From Acanthacorydalis orientalis (lineage: Eukaryota > Arthropoda > Insecta > Megaloptera > Corydalidae), in the NCBI GenBank assembly GCA_034766995.1, contig CM068317.1, forward strand, positions 10,952,501-11,016,500: a stretch of 64,000 nt of DNA. Reading direction: 5' to 3'. Shown here piece by piece: positions 23,879 to 36,108 of the stretch. The notes beneath the pieces are model-generated. The model searched no databases. It was not told the DNA's origin and worked only from the letters and a program-made list of their open reading frames with translations. Position numbers and translations under genes: made by a program. How positions within the stretch are numbered: position 1 is the first letter of the stretch; each line of letters begins with the position of its first letter.

Positions 23879-24290
23879 CAGGTGCACAAAAAGGACGAAG
23901 GAGTTTAAATTATTAATATTTTTTTATTTAAAAGTTTTTTTTCTCTTCTTTTCAGAATATTATAAATAAAACTTGGAGAATTTATCATCGAAATGTACAT
24001 GACGGAACAACGTACCAAAATAATTGAATTTTATTTTGAAAATCAGCGTTTAATTACTTTAATGTTCGAACAGAATCATCAGGGACAATGATTGATCGTT
24101 TGATTGTACGTTTTCGACAACAACGCCCACTTAGTAACTGTCCAGGATCTGGAAGACATAGTTCGGTTCTAAATGAGAAAAATATTCAACCCGTACAGGA
24201 GAGATCGAGCAAAGTCCTGAAACGTCAACTAGAAGATGTTCAACCCAACTTATAATATCTCTGAGATCATTTGCATTCGCTCTAGCAGCG
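23879..24290 (+). mobile_element. Tc1/mariner-superfamily relic, family D, copy D2 (5' part)
   Basis: Starts after TA with CAGGTGCACAAAAAGGACGA, matching the D1 end. An ATG at 23999 opens the transposase: MTEQRTKIIEFYFENQRLIT. After a small deletion it continues GTMIDRLIVRFRQQRPLSN, CPGSGRHSSVLNEKNIQPVQ and VLKRQLEDVQPN before stops near 24255. This N-terminal region is a helix-turn-helix type DNA-binding domain. The catalytic part and right end are absent. D2 gives the uninterrupted reading across the site where D1 carries piggyBac P1. Confidence 0.8.
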
Positions 24291-24770
24291 AAGTAGATCC
24301 AATATCGTATTTAATTAATATGTGATTGTATATAGCGATATAAAATGCACTGCTATACTCATTTCCTCGTTCTTTTATTTAACACCTAACACCGTTTCGA
24401 ATACAAAGATTCAAATTCCTCAAACAATAATAGCAAGCATGAATTTTGCTACCTAGTTGTAGTACATATGTTAGTGTAGTATAATGTAGTAGTGGTAGTT
24501 TATATGTTAATATTTTGCCCTTAAAATTTAAATAGTATAATTATCAGTATAATTCTTTATACCGAGCAAAGGTACACCAAGTTTACAGCTACAGTAATCA
24601 AATATACGCACGAGATTTTAATCTAAAGCGCTATAAAAAAATATTTAAGTCGATTAAAAATCAATTTCGTTTTGTTTCGGGGGTTATATTTATATTGACC
24701 ATTTTGTATTATACAAGTGTCTATCTGCAATCTATTTATATCAAAAAGAACTAAGACTACCAAAACAATA
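24291..24770. other. AT-rich sequence without a recognised gene
   Basis: I see no element end or coding region in this stretch. Confidence 0.45.
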
Positions 24771-24930
24771 CATAAATGAGCTTTTTAAAAGGTTATATTT
24801 CGCAGATGTCAAACTAATAGCTGAATTTTTTTGATATTTGTTAAGTTTTTACATTGGCATTTTCAGACATGACTTTGTATACAACAAAGTAACATAATAA
24901 AAATGGTCGTTCTAGAAAAAATACCAATTA

Positions 24931-25454
24931 AACGGTGTTCCGATAGGGACGCAATTTGTTCAGAGGTTATATTCTTAAGAGAATATCAAACTGAAAACTG
25001 TATTTTTTGGATATTTGTTAAGTTTTGACGTGGACGTTTTTAGTTATAGCTTCATATACAACAAAAGAAAGCACTGAAATAATACAATTATATTATGAAA
25101 ATGGTAATTCTATAAAAAATACGTTTCTTATATTACATGATGTCTATTCTTGACATAATCGTCCATCTCAATCAACAATTCTTCGATTAGTGAATAAATT
25201 TGAAGAGGCTGGATTGGTTAAAGATAAAGAAACACCAGCATACGAGTATGTACGTAGTGTTCGTTCTGAAGGAAACATTAACCTGGTTCATGAAAGTGTA
25301 TGTTCATGAGAGCCAGGAATGTCAATTCTATGACGTTTACAGCAATTGGATCTTCACAGACGACCATATGGCGTATTTTGCATAAAGATTTACTGCTGAA
25401 TTTTTTTTACTACTTTATTTTTAATTAATAACTCAGTTTTAATAACTCGGTTTT

Positions 25455-25458
<4 letters not shown>
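24931..25458 (+). mobile_element. Family N, nested internally deleted copy N1b
   Basis: Begins after TA with AACGGTGTTCCGATAGGGAC (compare AGTGGTTTTCCAATATGGAC in N3). It keeps the N-terminal coding part to about 25398 (PAYEYVRSVRSEGNINLVHE; LQQLDLHRRPYGVFCIKIYC region, frameshifted), then jumps to a copy of the family's 3' terminal sequence (TTTATTTTTAATTAATAA...GGTTTTTCTG). It lacks the catalytic core. Confidence 0.7.

Positions 25459-25510
<52 letters not shown>
25459..25510. repeat. (TA)n expanded from an internal transposon tract
   Basis: At the matching position, copy N3 carries only a short run (AGATATATATATTCTCGAG at about 40376). Here the same place between flanking element sequences holds about 50 bp of TA. 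Confidence 0.85.
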
Positions 25511-25512
<2 letters not shown>

Positions 25513-26463
25513 TCGAGATAATCGGCTATCTTAATCAACAATTCTTCAATTAGAAAGTAAATCTGAAGAGACTGGATCAGTTAAAGATTTGGAAACCCCA
25601 GCACATATTTTTAGTGCTGGTTCTTAAAAAAATATTGACTTGGTTCTTGAAAGTGTATCAGAAGAGCCACGAATGTCGATTCTAAGACGCTTACAGCAGT
25701 TGGATTCTTCACAGATGACCATATGACGTATTTTGCATAAAGATTTACTGCTGAAGGCATGTAAAGTTCGATTAACAGAAGAATTGAAGCCAGTAGATCA
25801 ATCACTGCGTCAAAGATTTGTAAATTGGATATTGGAAAATAACTCGGGGTTTCTGAAAAAGTCATCTTTATCGATGAGGCTCATTTGAAACTCTCTGGAT
25901 ACGTTAAAATCCAAAACTGCCGAATTTAGGATGAAGAAAATCCGAGCTTGATCGTTAAAAAGCCACAGCACGGAGAAAGAGAGACTGTTTGTCTTGCAGT
26001 TTGGTCCTGTGGAGTCATTGATCTTTATTTTTTGAAGAATCAGGCTCGTAAAGTAATGACCATGAATGGAGAAAGATAACAAAACATGATTCTGTACATA
26101 GAATTGGATATTAATCTGGAGGACATGTATGGTTACAGCAAGACGGTGCAACAAGCCACACAGCTTGTCAAACAATTGATTTATTGAGAACAAAATGTCC
26201 TGGTCGCGTTATTTCTAGAAATAGAGACATTAATTAACCACCGAGATCCTGTGATTTAACACTGTTGGACTACTTTCGTTAGGGTCGCGTTAAAGAACAC
26301 GTGCACGCCAATAATTCTCAAACAATTTGTGACCTAAGAGATGAAGTGAAGAGTGATTAGTGAGATAGAGCCCTAGTTGTGTAGGGATGTAATTGAAACT
26401 TTTAACAAAAGAATGGTTACTTGTAAGAGTGTATGCGGTTACTTACACGATATTATTTTTCAT
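25511..26463 (+). pseudogene. Family N transposase pseudogene
   Basis: Decayed DDE/D transposase of the IS630-Tc1-mariner superfamily. Readable pieces in order: a DNA-binding region (RLESKSEETGSVKDLETPAH; SEEPRMSILRRLQQLDSSQM; TIWRILHKDLLLKACKVR); a first catalytic-region stretch VIFIDEAHLKLSGYVK near 25862, with Asp in FIDEAH; and a C-terminal stretch near 26250-26465 (CDLTLLDYF, containing the last acidic residue; VIETFNKRMVTC; HLHDIIFHL). Many stops and frameshifts occur. Transcription or function is not expected. Confidence 0.75.
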
Positions 26464-26575
26464 TTATAAATGACAGACACTCAATTATTATTTAAAATAA
26501 ATAAACTTGAGGTTTCAGTATAAATTATGTGTTTTATTTTTAATTAAGAAAATGCTTCTTTGTTGGAAAACCCTG

Positions 26576-27033
26576 TACAAAGAAACATAACATTAAAAAA
26601 GGGTATTTCTATTACTAGTAAATAAGGGAAGTAGAATTAATTGTAGAAAATGAACAAAAAAATAAAACGTGTTAAAAAACGCGGCGGAAGTTGAGAGATA
26701 GTGACAAAAATACAAAACCAAATTTGATTTTCATCCTGGAACTTAAAAATTAAAAATTGAAATCAATTAAAAAAGCTTTTTCAGGAAAACTTAAAGCTAT
26801 ATTACAAACATCCCATTCAAAAAAAAATATAAGTGCTGTATGGGAAATATTTAAACATCAAAGAAGTCAATACGACAAATAATAAAGAAGAGTTGTCTTT
26901 CACGTTATAGAGCTGATGTTCTCACCAAATAAAGTTAATATTGGTGGTTGAAAATCCTATTATTCATATGTGTAATAACTCTTTGTAGAGAATTACTACA
27001 GTAGAATGAATTTTACAGAAGTCAAGATTTTCT

Positions 27034-27072
<39 letters not shown>

Positions 27073-27078
27073 TTTATT

Positions 27079-27146
<68 letters not shown>

Positions 27147-27809
27147 CATATGAAGAATGAGAGAGAGAATGAGAAAGAGAAAAACAGTGAAAGAAAATTA
27201 TATTCCTCTAACACAAATTTTAATAATTTATAATTATATTTTTTACATTATGAAATGAACTTTAATAATTTTCTACAGTTCTGTCATAATTAATCAGTCA
27301 ATTATTTACAGACAGATATAAAAATTAATTATTGTATTTGTAAACGAACGACTTTTATTATATTCTTTCCTGCGTATCTGTAGTTCATGATTGTTTTGTA
27401 CAAATTTAGGAAATCAAGTACGAATTCGTTTCTATTACGACCAGTTTTAACTTTCTTCATCTTGCCGAAAATTTTGAGCTTTTCAAGATTTATCTGAAGG
27501 TACGAAAGACGAAACAAGTAGAAAATTTCCATAAATGAAATAATAACTCGAAATTTCTTTGTAGTTTGAAAGGTGAAAGAAAATTAATTTATGAAAATGA
27601 ATTTAATACCAGTACAAAACTACATCACAGGCGAATAAGAATAAATTTGTGATGAGTGGTTTTAAAGGATTATCAAAAATAATTACGAATAGAAAAAAAT
27701 TAGCAATTAAACTAGCATCTTCTGATTATGAATATTATATTATGTGTAATTCAATGTATATTTTTCTATATAAACAAACGAAAATAAGCATACAAACACA
27801 CACACACAC

Positions 27810-27855
<46 letters not shown>

Positions 27856-28901
27856 TTATATAATAATTTATCGTTTATAAATTGAATGTCTTATCATTTC
27901 ATCTCATACAACTAATAACTATTAATAAAATTAATGACTGTTTTTATAATATTGAATAACAAACATGCTTTTTAAAATTATAGTCTTTTTGAACTCGAAT
28001 TAAATATATTTTAATGTCAGGTATTGTACTACCAATTATATATTATAAAATAGCATTATAATTGCTGAAAATATTTTTTTAAGTATGTTGCTTGTAATTG
28101 TAATAAAGTTAATAAAAATATCGATTTCTGTACATTGTAATAAATTTTACCTCTGTTACAAATCTATTTAAAGATTAAATGTTCTATGCAGATACCAATA
28201 TGTAATAATTATCATTGTTAAATCGTTTAATAATTAATTGTTTTTTAAAAAAAACATACATAGAAAAAACGTTTCAAAAAATGTTTATTAAAAATAAATA
28301 ATTTATTCAAGTTGTCACTGAAGACAATTAATATAGCTCTTATTTTTGAACGAAATTAAAAAAGGATCAGATAATGAAAAATATATCAATAAATTTCAAA
28401 GCTTAGTTATAATTTATACAAAAACATCAATCGGCTTTTCACTAATTTCTAATAGATAAAAGTTTTGAATTACAGTATCTCATTACAAAATAAATCATAA
28501 AATTTATTTTTAAATTGATACAGGAAACATAAATAAAAATATATTTTAACGATTTGTGTACAGAAAAAGTTGAATGAATTAAATTATACGGTAAATAATT
28601 TTCGACAAATTATCGGGTAGAGTAGATTAAAATTTAGAACATGAACATTGAAATTAACAATTCATTTCCTTTTAAATATCTAGAAAGTCAATAAAGTGAC
28701 AAATATATTAGTAATAATACCTATTGCGAAAAAATATTTGTATCCATCAAATTGAAAATACAATTAAAACTTACAGTACGAACTTCAACATCCTGTGATA
28801 TTTTTTCTTATTTGATTGAAGAAGGTAATATGGATTTGTCTAATATAAAATTAGAAAAGAACATCGGAAATCTGAAAATAAAATGAATAATATTAGTAAT
28901 G

Positions 28902-28935
<34 letters not shown>

Positions 28936-29498
28936 TTATATATATATATATATGTATATATATATAGAGAGACAGAGAGAGAGACAGAGAGAGAGGAAAA
29001 TTCAACTTAAGTTTCCCTACGAAACGGACAAACTAAAAAAACACACAAACTAAAAACAATATTCCTCATTTAGTATTTTAGTTCAATTGTATTTAATTAT
29101 AGAATTTAATTAAAATACTATATTATGTTATTTATTATTACAAAAATTATATTGAATTCAGTTTAGAGTTAAAATAACGTTTATTCAAGATTTTTCAACG
29201 TACAAAATAGGAAATACTATTCGCGTTAGCCAATATCTGCATGTGAAGAAAAAATAAAAATAAATATTACATAAACAGATTGTGGAAAACATGTAAAGTA
29301 TATACATATTGTCCTGGTGACTGGTCTAATGAACCAAACAGCCGACTGTCATTAAACTGGAATAATTCTCTAATACCAAGATCACCATAATAATTTTTAA
29401 CATACATTAATGGGATTACATGTTTAATTATAAATATGTACTAATGATTTGTATCCATTTGTGTATTTTAATCGGTTAGTACTTATTTATAAAACACT

Positions 29499-29536
<38 letters not shown>

Positions 29537-30280
29537 GGGAGAGAGTTGATATATGGCATGATTTTGTGCAAAAAGAATACGAAATGACATTATAACACGT
29601 TTTCCAAAAATGCACCTTTCTCCCATTAAACCCTAATTAACAATCTGATAGTGTAACACTACTTTACATGCATCTTTTGTGAATATCTTGTGATTTTTTT
29701 ATTATACTAGATATTATGAATAATATATAAAATAGCACAAAATATTCACTTTCATTTGAATGTTGGGCGGTAATAAAAAATAGCAGCATTTTATTAAACG
29801 GTATAATAAACGGACAGTATTTAAAAACTTTATAAATTAATTTATTAAACTATGAAAACTTGTCATAGAAACATTTTTTCATCTAATTCTTTCGATATAG
29901 AACAAACTCAGAAATGTATAAATTAAAATAATATATTTTCTTAGAATTTATTTTTATTTAAATGAACATATATTTAATTCAAATCGTTGTAGAATGACTA
30001 TATAAAATGGACACATTGTATATTTTTAATTCTTACCAAGGGAGTCCTCCCCTTGCTCGATACATAACTCCCCCCTCGATAATGATCGTTTCGCTCAAAC
30101 AAATAACAGAAATTAATAAATTATACACCCAAATAATCTGCGTAAAATAGAAATCGTAAAATTTTTACAAGAAATGTGTATAAAAATTTATAAAAAAATA
30201 TAATATTAAATATGTAACAATTTTTTACTCTATACTTTCAGTGAATACAATATTTTATATAAAGTTCTTATCCATTTTAC
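26576..30280. other. AT-rich sequence with microsatellites only
   Basis: Compound TA arrays lie at 27037-27150 (followed by a GA-rich tail to about 27185), 27795-27843 (AC then TA), 28904-28996 (TA then GA) and 29503-29540. I see no transposon ends and no protein-like frame in the rest. Confidence 0.5.
28904..28996. repeat. Compound (TA)n-(GA)n microsatellite
   Basis: TA with TG/TT variants passes into GAGAGACAGAGAGAGA-type repeats. On the minus strand this is CT followed by TA, the same polarity as at 13538. Confidence 0.93.
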
Positions 30281-30290
30281 ACTGAAACCG

Positions 30291-30367
30291 TATATCATGT
30301 GACTGATATTAACCAATGAGAACAGATACCACATGACCAATATTAACCAATCAGAGAACGTATAAAA
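30291..30367 (+). promoter_or_regulatory. Candidate CCAAT/CCAAT/TATA promoter-like cluster
   Basis: A segment of about 35 bp is imperfectly repeated in tandem, each copy carrying ATATTAACCAAT (CCAATGAG at 30313 and CCAATCAG at 30347). CCAATCAG is the classical NF-Y box form. TATAAAA follows at 30361, so the spacing resembles a core promoter. No open reading frame of length follows, and TATA-like strings are common in such AT-rich DNA, so function is uncertain. Confidence 0.3.
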
Positions 30368-30814
30368 TTCATGCGAACGAAATCATCACTGGATCATTTT
30401 TGTAATATAGAAGGATGAAAACAAACAAGAAAATGAAACATTTATACAATCGATGCACTTAAATAGCTGACAAGATCACAAATATAGCCTCGTTTGCTAA
30501 AAAATAAACTAGTGAATAGAGAGAGCAATTTCAAAATTAACTAGAAAAAAGAGTTAGCTATTGGAGGTTTATTAAAAAAAGAGACAAATGTATAAAAAAA
30601 ATTCTATTTAATAATATTTTTCTACAACTTGGAGTTCTGAAGACAATATTACTTTTAAAATAGGAACAAACAATAAACGAAATTTATCATTGATTAAATA
30701 TTTTTGATCTGAAAAATTTCTGTGATTTGTGGAATGAAAGAAAAATTCATTATACCATTACACATTTCCACAGTTGTCATTTCAGTATTCAACTAGTTTA
30801 TAAGTCATCTAACT

Positions 30815-31327
30815 CAGAGTTTCTTAACCTTTTTGCCGCGTGGCTCAATAAAATATATTTGTTTGTATTGATTCCGCAAATCAAATGTTTATAATATAAC
30901 ATTTTTAAAAAGCTGGAAGACTGGAATGTGAGGTGTTTAGGTTTGATTTGTTTTGTATGACAATAAACCGACAAATCTGAATAAACATGGAAATATTTTC
31001 AAAACAATTGAAACTTAAATAGATTTATGACTACGACCTTACATAAAATAACTATTTTGAAATTATTCCAAATAGAAAAGAAGAATCAGTTTCAAGTACA
31101 TCAATTTTTTAATCTTAATTTTATTATTAAGTGACAATAATAATTATAAGGGAAACAGGTGTTAAAATATATTCAGTGTACTTGACAGATACATCTATTG
31201 TTCTTAGCTCTTGGGGAATATTTCAGTAATACAAGTATTTCTGTAGAAAGTAGCAGCTATTTCGCGACTCGTTAATAATATAACGCGACCCAATATTGGC
31301 TCGCGACCCGTATGTTGAGAAACACTG
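30815..31327. mobile_element. hAT-type MITE
   Basis: 513 bp. The left end CAGAGTTTCTTAACCTTTTT and the right end, reverse-complemented, CAGTGTTTCTCAACATACGG have the CAG.GTTTCTcAAC form typical of many hAT elements. The flanking octamers ATCTAACT and TTCTCTCT agree at 5 of 8 positions, compatible with an old 8-bp target duplication. No transposase remnant is visible inside. Confidence 0.75.
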
Positions 31328-31335
31328 TTCTCTCT

Positions 31336-33051
31336 AAACAAACAAATTTAATTTCAAGTTTTGAATAATTGTTTTTTTACTATTTTTTCAAATTAAATTC
31401 TTTGATCGTTCTAAATGCTAATTATTTTCTGTCAACTTTAGATCATTTAAATAGATATGACAGAAAAATAAATACTAATTGCAATTTTGCGAATTATAAA
31501 ATGAAATATAACCGTAATAAAAAAGAAAAGTGCATAATCATCGGCGTCTAGACAATAACGTAACAGTATTGAATTCGTTCAATTTAGATATAATTAAATA
31601 TGTTTTAGTTCGAATATAAAGTACTGTGCTATCAATCAAAATATTCAATTATTGTATAATATTCTTAAAATATTAACTAACCTAGTTAATATGAAAACGT
31701 GAAATTTAATTTATTTGTGTAATAGTTAAATCAGACAAATAAGCATTATAAAAAACATTTAAGTCAGATAAATATAATAAATATAATTAACTTTCATATC
31801 AAGATCGTATTTATTTTATTTTAATGTATTCGAACAGCTATGCACTTACAATTATCTGAATCTGAAATAAAATTAATCTTTTATGCTACTTTACATTTGA
31901 ATTTGTACTCAATTACTAGAACATTGTAAGTAAAAAACATGGTTTTTATTTTCATAAATGAGTTAGATTGAAAATCAGTCTCTGCTTGAGATTTACTCAG
32001 ACTTATTCAGTTTTATATTTATATTATAGAGAAATATATAGGAATAATGGAAACATTAACAAATCAATTTAGTTTATTGAAATAGATTTAATTCATTGGA
32101 TAAGAACCGTTGATAACAAACATCAGTGGATCATTAATATTTGGGCAAGATCTATTCGCATTCTTCTGATCGAAATATTATTTTTCGAAGGTATTTATAA
32201 TTACAACACGATTTATTAGATTCCTTGCTAAATATTTTCCTGAATTAGTAAAGGATATTCCATTGAGATCGGATTCGTGTGTTGCTGAGTTAGATTGTGC
32301 GCTGCAATTTTTTGAAATAAATTTTAGACAACTTCTCAATTTTTTGGAATAAATTTTAGACTACTTCTCAATTTTTTGGAATAAATTTGAGACAACTTCT
32401 CAATTTTTTGAAATAAATGAATCGGTACAGGGATCATTCCATTTCCATCATTATCACCAGGTTTAATATGTTTGGTCTTTTATCTCCTGGGCAAAGTGAA
32501 GAACCTAGTCTATTATAATCTTATATAATATGATAGAAAAATAGAAGAAACTCCACGAGGTATAAGAATTTTAAACTAATTTTCAATGAAAATTATAGAA
32601 ATGTATGAACTAAAGTAGAAGACATTTTGAACAGTTTGAAAAAAATTTCTAAATATAAAGCTGTTGAAACAGAATATTTTTTAAAAAAATATTTCTTTCC
32701 TGATAAACTCTATTTTACCATAAAAAATACTCTGTTTATATATTTAGTATAAATATAAATTTTATGCTGAGTTCTGTATCAGAATAATTTAAAAATTAAA
32801 GATTTGGTTTGTGATTGCGCTGAAGTAAGATATAAAAAACCCTCTCCAGATTCGTCACAAAATTTTATTTCACAGAGTTTCAACTCATACCGTTGGCACG
32901 ATCCCCACTCCTATGCGTACCCTCACTTAACTTCCGTCACACAATTTTGTTTCACAACGATTCGACTCGTACCGTTCCTAAAGAAGTTTCACTTCAATAA
33001 TATTGACTTCTTCTCAGATTATAACTTTTTCTCGAGCATTAAACACAGTTA
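31336..33051. other. AT-rich sequence without a recognised gene
   Basis: Apart from the 32-bp tandem repeat at 32305-32418, no element or gene is seen. Confidence 0.45.
32305..32418. repeat. Tandem repeat, 32-bp unit, about 3.5 copies
   Basis: Units starting CAATTTTTTGGAATAAATTT begin at 32305, 32337, 32369 and 32401. The fourth is partial. Units differ at one to three positions. Confidence 0.95.
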
Positions 33052-33552
33052 TTAGGTATAAAAAATAATTCTGTGCCTTTAAATTCTATCAGTCATGACT
33101 CTGTTTAAAATTAAGGTATTTTCTCTTCATTTTAGAATTTTGAAGTGGCAACATTATCATTTAAAAGCAGTATATATCTAAGCCAAGCAGTCAACATAAC
33201 CTTATAAACCAGTAGTGAACATCATAGCGTACGATAGTAGGAAACAGATATTTTTCGCATTCCAGTTGAAAAGAATGTTGCCGAAGACGCTGAAATGATT
33301 TGTTCAGTTTTGGGAGTAGGTGGTTTGATGCACAAAACATACAAAAAAATGGTAAACCTGTGGAATAAGTTCGAAAATGGATTATGATTTCATAGGTTCA
33401 AAGTCAACATCTTTTTTTACAAGGGATTCATTAGTTATCAGACAGATAGAGTAAAGTTATACAAAATAATAGAGGCTATTTTGAGTATTGAAATATATTC
33501 CATTTTTCTGTAAACATTCATTTTCTATGAACGAATTAATTTGTACAGCCAA
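33052..33552 (+). mobile_element. Mariner-derived MITE, family E, copy E4
   Basis: 501 bp, starting TTAGGTATAAAAAATAATTC after TA and ending GAATTAATTTGTACAGCCAA before TA. It has the family's leader, a decayed N-terminal coding piece (RIPVEKNVAEDAEMICSVLG after shifts), the common internal deletion join near 33350, and the 3' coding tail with stops. Confidence 0.85.
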
Positions 33553-33859
33553 TAGATTCCGTTCTGCTGTTGCGACATCGATGCCTCAAGAGAAAAAGAG
33601 AACTCCAATACTGAATAATTTTTAAGTGATATTTTATGAAAAGATAGGTTTTCAAGAAAGTCGCTCGATACAAATTTTTTCAATTTATCAAGTCATGAAA
33701 AAGGTGCCTTAAAATTACTATCTTCAATTGAAAAAAAAGAATTCTTTCTTTTAAAATTATTCAAAGATGTCTCCCTTTAACCGCTATAATTTCAAAAATA
33801 AGTTTTCATTACCTGCCTCTAACCGTTTCCAAGACTTATATTGTGTATGTTTTACCAAA

Positions 33860-33878
33860 ATCTCTCTCTCTCTCTCTT

Positions 33879-33912
<34 letters not shown>
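33860..33912. repeat. (TC)n-(TA)n microsatellite left of a hAT MITE
   Basis: TC repeats pass through TTTG into TA repeats and end in GA immediately before the MITE terminus. Confidence 0.93.
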
Positions 33913-33914
<2 letters not shown>

Positions 33915-34297
33915 GGGCCAAATTTATACTAGGTGCCGCCATTGGGCCACCAATCAAATTCAGCCCCTTCTCTTTTCAAAATTTTATCCAAATTGGTAAC
34001 TATTGGTAACTTTTAGAATATCCGACAGAAAACATTTTAATGATCATTAAAAAATTTGTAAAATGCTCCATTCATTTGATTTATTTAAAAAATGAAAATT
34101 ATGAAGTTCCGTTACATGAATATCAAAAACAAAATTTGAATTATAACAATTTTTAGATTTAATTTTTCATTTCACATTCGAGCTACCTGTAAATTGAAAT
34201 TATGAGGAAATAAATTTTCCAGCTTTTCAAAATTTGTCGCCCATTAAAATTTACCACCCTGGTCAGCGGCCCAAGTTTCTCCTGTCTAAATCCTACA

Positions 34298-34300
<3 letters not shown>
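33913..34300. mobile_element. hAT-type MITE inserted in a microsatellite
   Basis: 388 bp. The left end is CAGGGCCAAATTTATACTAG and the right end, reverse-complemented, is CAGTGTAGGATTTAGACAGG; both later contain TTGGGCC. Flanking octamers are TATATAGA and TATATATA (7 of 8 match), as expected for an 8-bp duplication inside TA repeats. No coding sequence. Confidence 0.7.

Positions 34301-34389
<89 letters not shown>
34301..34389. repeat. (TA)n-(GA)n microsatellite right of the hAT MITE
   Basis: About 58 bp of TA followed by about 30 bp of GA. It is the mirror image of the TC-TA array on the left side of the MITE. Confidence 0.95.
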
Positions 34390-34394
<5 letters not shown>

Positions 34395-34559
34395 GAGAGA
34401 GGAAGAATTTCAACAAATGACAAATACTTTGACACAAATTAATAAGAGTATAATTAAGAAGTAGGAGTATAATTGGCGACATCGATACTGAGACTAATTT
34501 AAAATACAAAGAAATATTGAGTTAAGAATAAAGTTAGATGAGAAAAATGTGTGTATTAT

Positions 34560-34620
<61 letters not shown>

Positions 34621-35894
34621 TATATATATATGAATCCTTTTTAATATTAATTTGATGTTAGTATTGTCCTCTATCACTTTTCTGATTACATAACGTAAAT
34701 GCTTGAAACTCCCGATACATTGTCACAAAAAATCATAGATTTTGGCATTAAACCCATTTTTTCCAAATCCAAAATTAAATTTTTTTAAGAATATTTTTCT
34801 TAAGTTTTGTAGCAACAAAATATTTTCTTTTTAAAATATTCTCGAGATGAAAACGTTTGAATAATCCCAAAATATTACTGTCTATTATAGCAGAAGATTC
34901 AAATGAATTGGGTGCACATCAATGTAAGTGGTCTCCTCTGTAATGATTTAAATAAAAATGATTAACTAGAAATTATTTAATATGATTTGAATGAAATTTT
35001 TAAAGTTTAACTAAAAATATAAAAAGTTTCTGAGTGTTTGTCTTAATTATAATAATAGTAAAAATGTCGACATTATAATTAAATTTGTAAGGCGGATATT
35101 GTTTATTGCATGAAAGTAAAGAAGTTTTACTTAGTCATAATGTATTCCTGCTTTTAAGGTAATCACAGATTATATAGAATCTTAAAATATTTTATTTCAA
35201 AATATGATCTTGAGTGACATATTTAAATGCATTAAATAATGAAATCTCGATTACTTCATAATTCATTAAATGTCTTTCGTGTAAAATTACTCAATTATCT
35301 CTTTTAATTTCATTCATTTATTGTTTATTTAATTCTTTGTCTTTCATGAATATGTATTTTTCCTTCTTATATATATATATAACTGCATTTGTGTACAATC
35401 TGGTAATTGACAGAGTGTTATTAAAATATCATTTGAAATACTTTGTATTAATTTGCTGTAAATATCAAAATTATTGTCTTAAGTACTCGACTTGTGCAAT
35501 AAAAAAAACACTTATTGCACTTCAAAATACAATAATCACACATGCAATTGCATGATATTATTTTATTTTGCTTTGGGGCATATATTGTAATTACTTGAAA
35601 CGATTTTAACCTTATTGACAAAGATTTTTTTTTATTATAATACCAACATACAAGCAGCACACTTCAATACATGTGAAACATGTGTATCTATGATTGAAAT
35701 TGATTAGTTTTTAATGAAACTGTGTTATAATAATGGTGTACATATATAGTTTTTGTTCTCAAAACGTGCATCATTATTTCTAATGTCATATGAAATGCAC
35801 ATCGTATGTAAGTTGTAAAATTGTTGCAGTTATACAAAGAAGTCTTAAGATAAATATAATTTTATTCATAAATTTTGACAGTTGTACTTAACAG

Positions 35895-35897
<3 letters not shown>
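34390..35897. other. AT-rich sequence with one TA/CATA microsatellite
   Basis: 34558-34632 is TA mixed with CATATA units. Nothing else is recognised. Confidence 0.45.
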
Positions 35898-35955
<58 letters not shown>

Positions 35956-35957
35956 TA
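35898..35957. repeat. (TA)n array abutting mariner A3
   Basis: TA array that ends exactly at the A3 terminus. Confidence 0.93.
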
Positions 35958-36107
35958 TTAGGTTGGTAGGAAAATAATTGCGGTTTTGTTTGAATTCTAA
36001 TCTTACTTTTTTTAAAAGGAAAGTGTCATTTCATCTTGTTTATGTTAATATTATTTTAATGTGCATTTTTCGGTATGTATTTTGGTAATATTGACTTTGG
36101 TTTTATT
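35958..36107 (+). mobile_element. Mariner family A, copy A3, 5' end only
   Basis: Starts TTAGGTTGGTAGGAAAATAA after TA and is collinear with A1 and A2 for about 150 bp, including TTTATGTTAATATTA, the sequence in which A1 carries piggyBac. Here that site is empty. Homology ends at about 36107, directly against mariner B2 in the opposite orientation. Confidence 0.82.
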
Positions 36108-36108
36108 T

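Larger units (their letters stand above)
24771..26575 (+). mobile_element. Tc1/mariner-superfamily relic, family N, outer copy
   Basis: The 5' part (24771-24928) and the main body (25511-26575) together read as one element. The body resumes at TCTCGAGATAATCG, exactly where the 5' part stops when aligned with copy N3. The right end (TGTTGGAAAACCCTG, then TA) is intact. The gap holds a shorter nested copy of the same family (24931-25458) and an expanded (TA)n. The degenerate left end has lost the terminal repeat. Confidence 0.75.

Noticed and set aside
32305..32418. Regular 32-bp repeats as a possible CRISPR-like array
   Set aside because: Units are contiguous with no spacers, and the DNA is eukaryotic. 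It is a simple tandem repeat.
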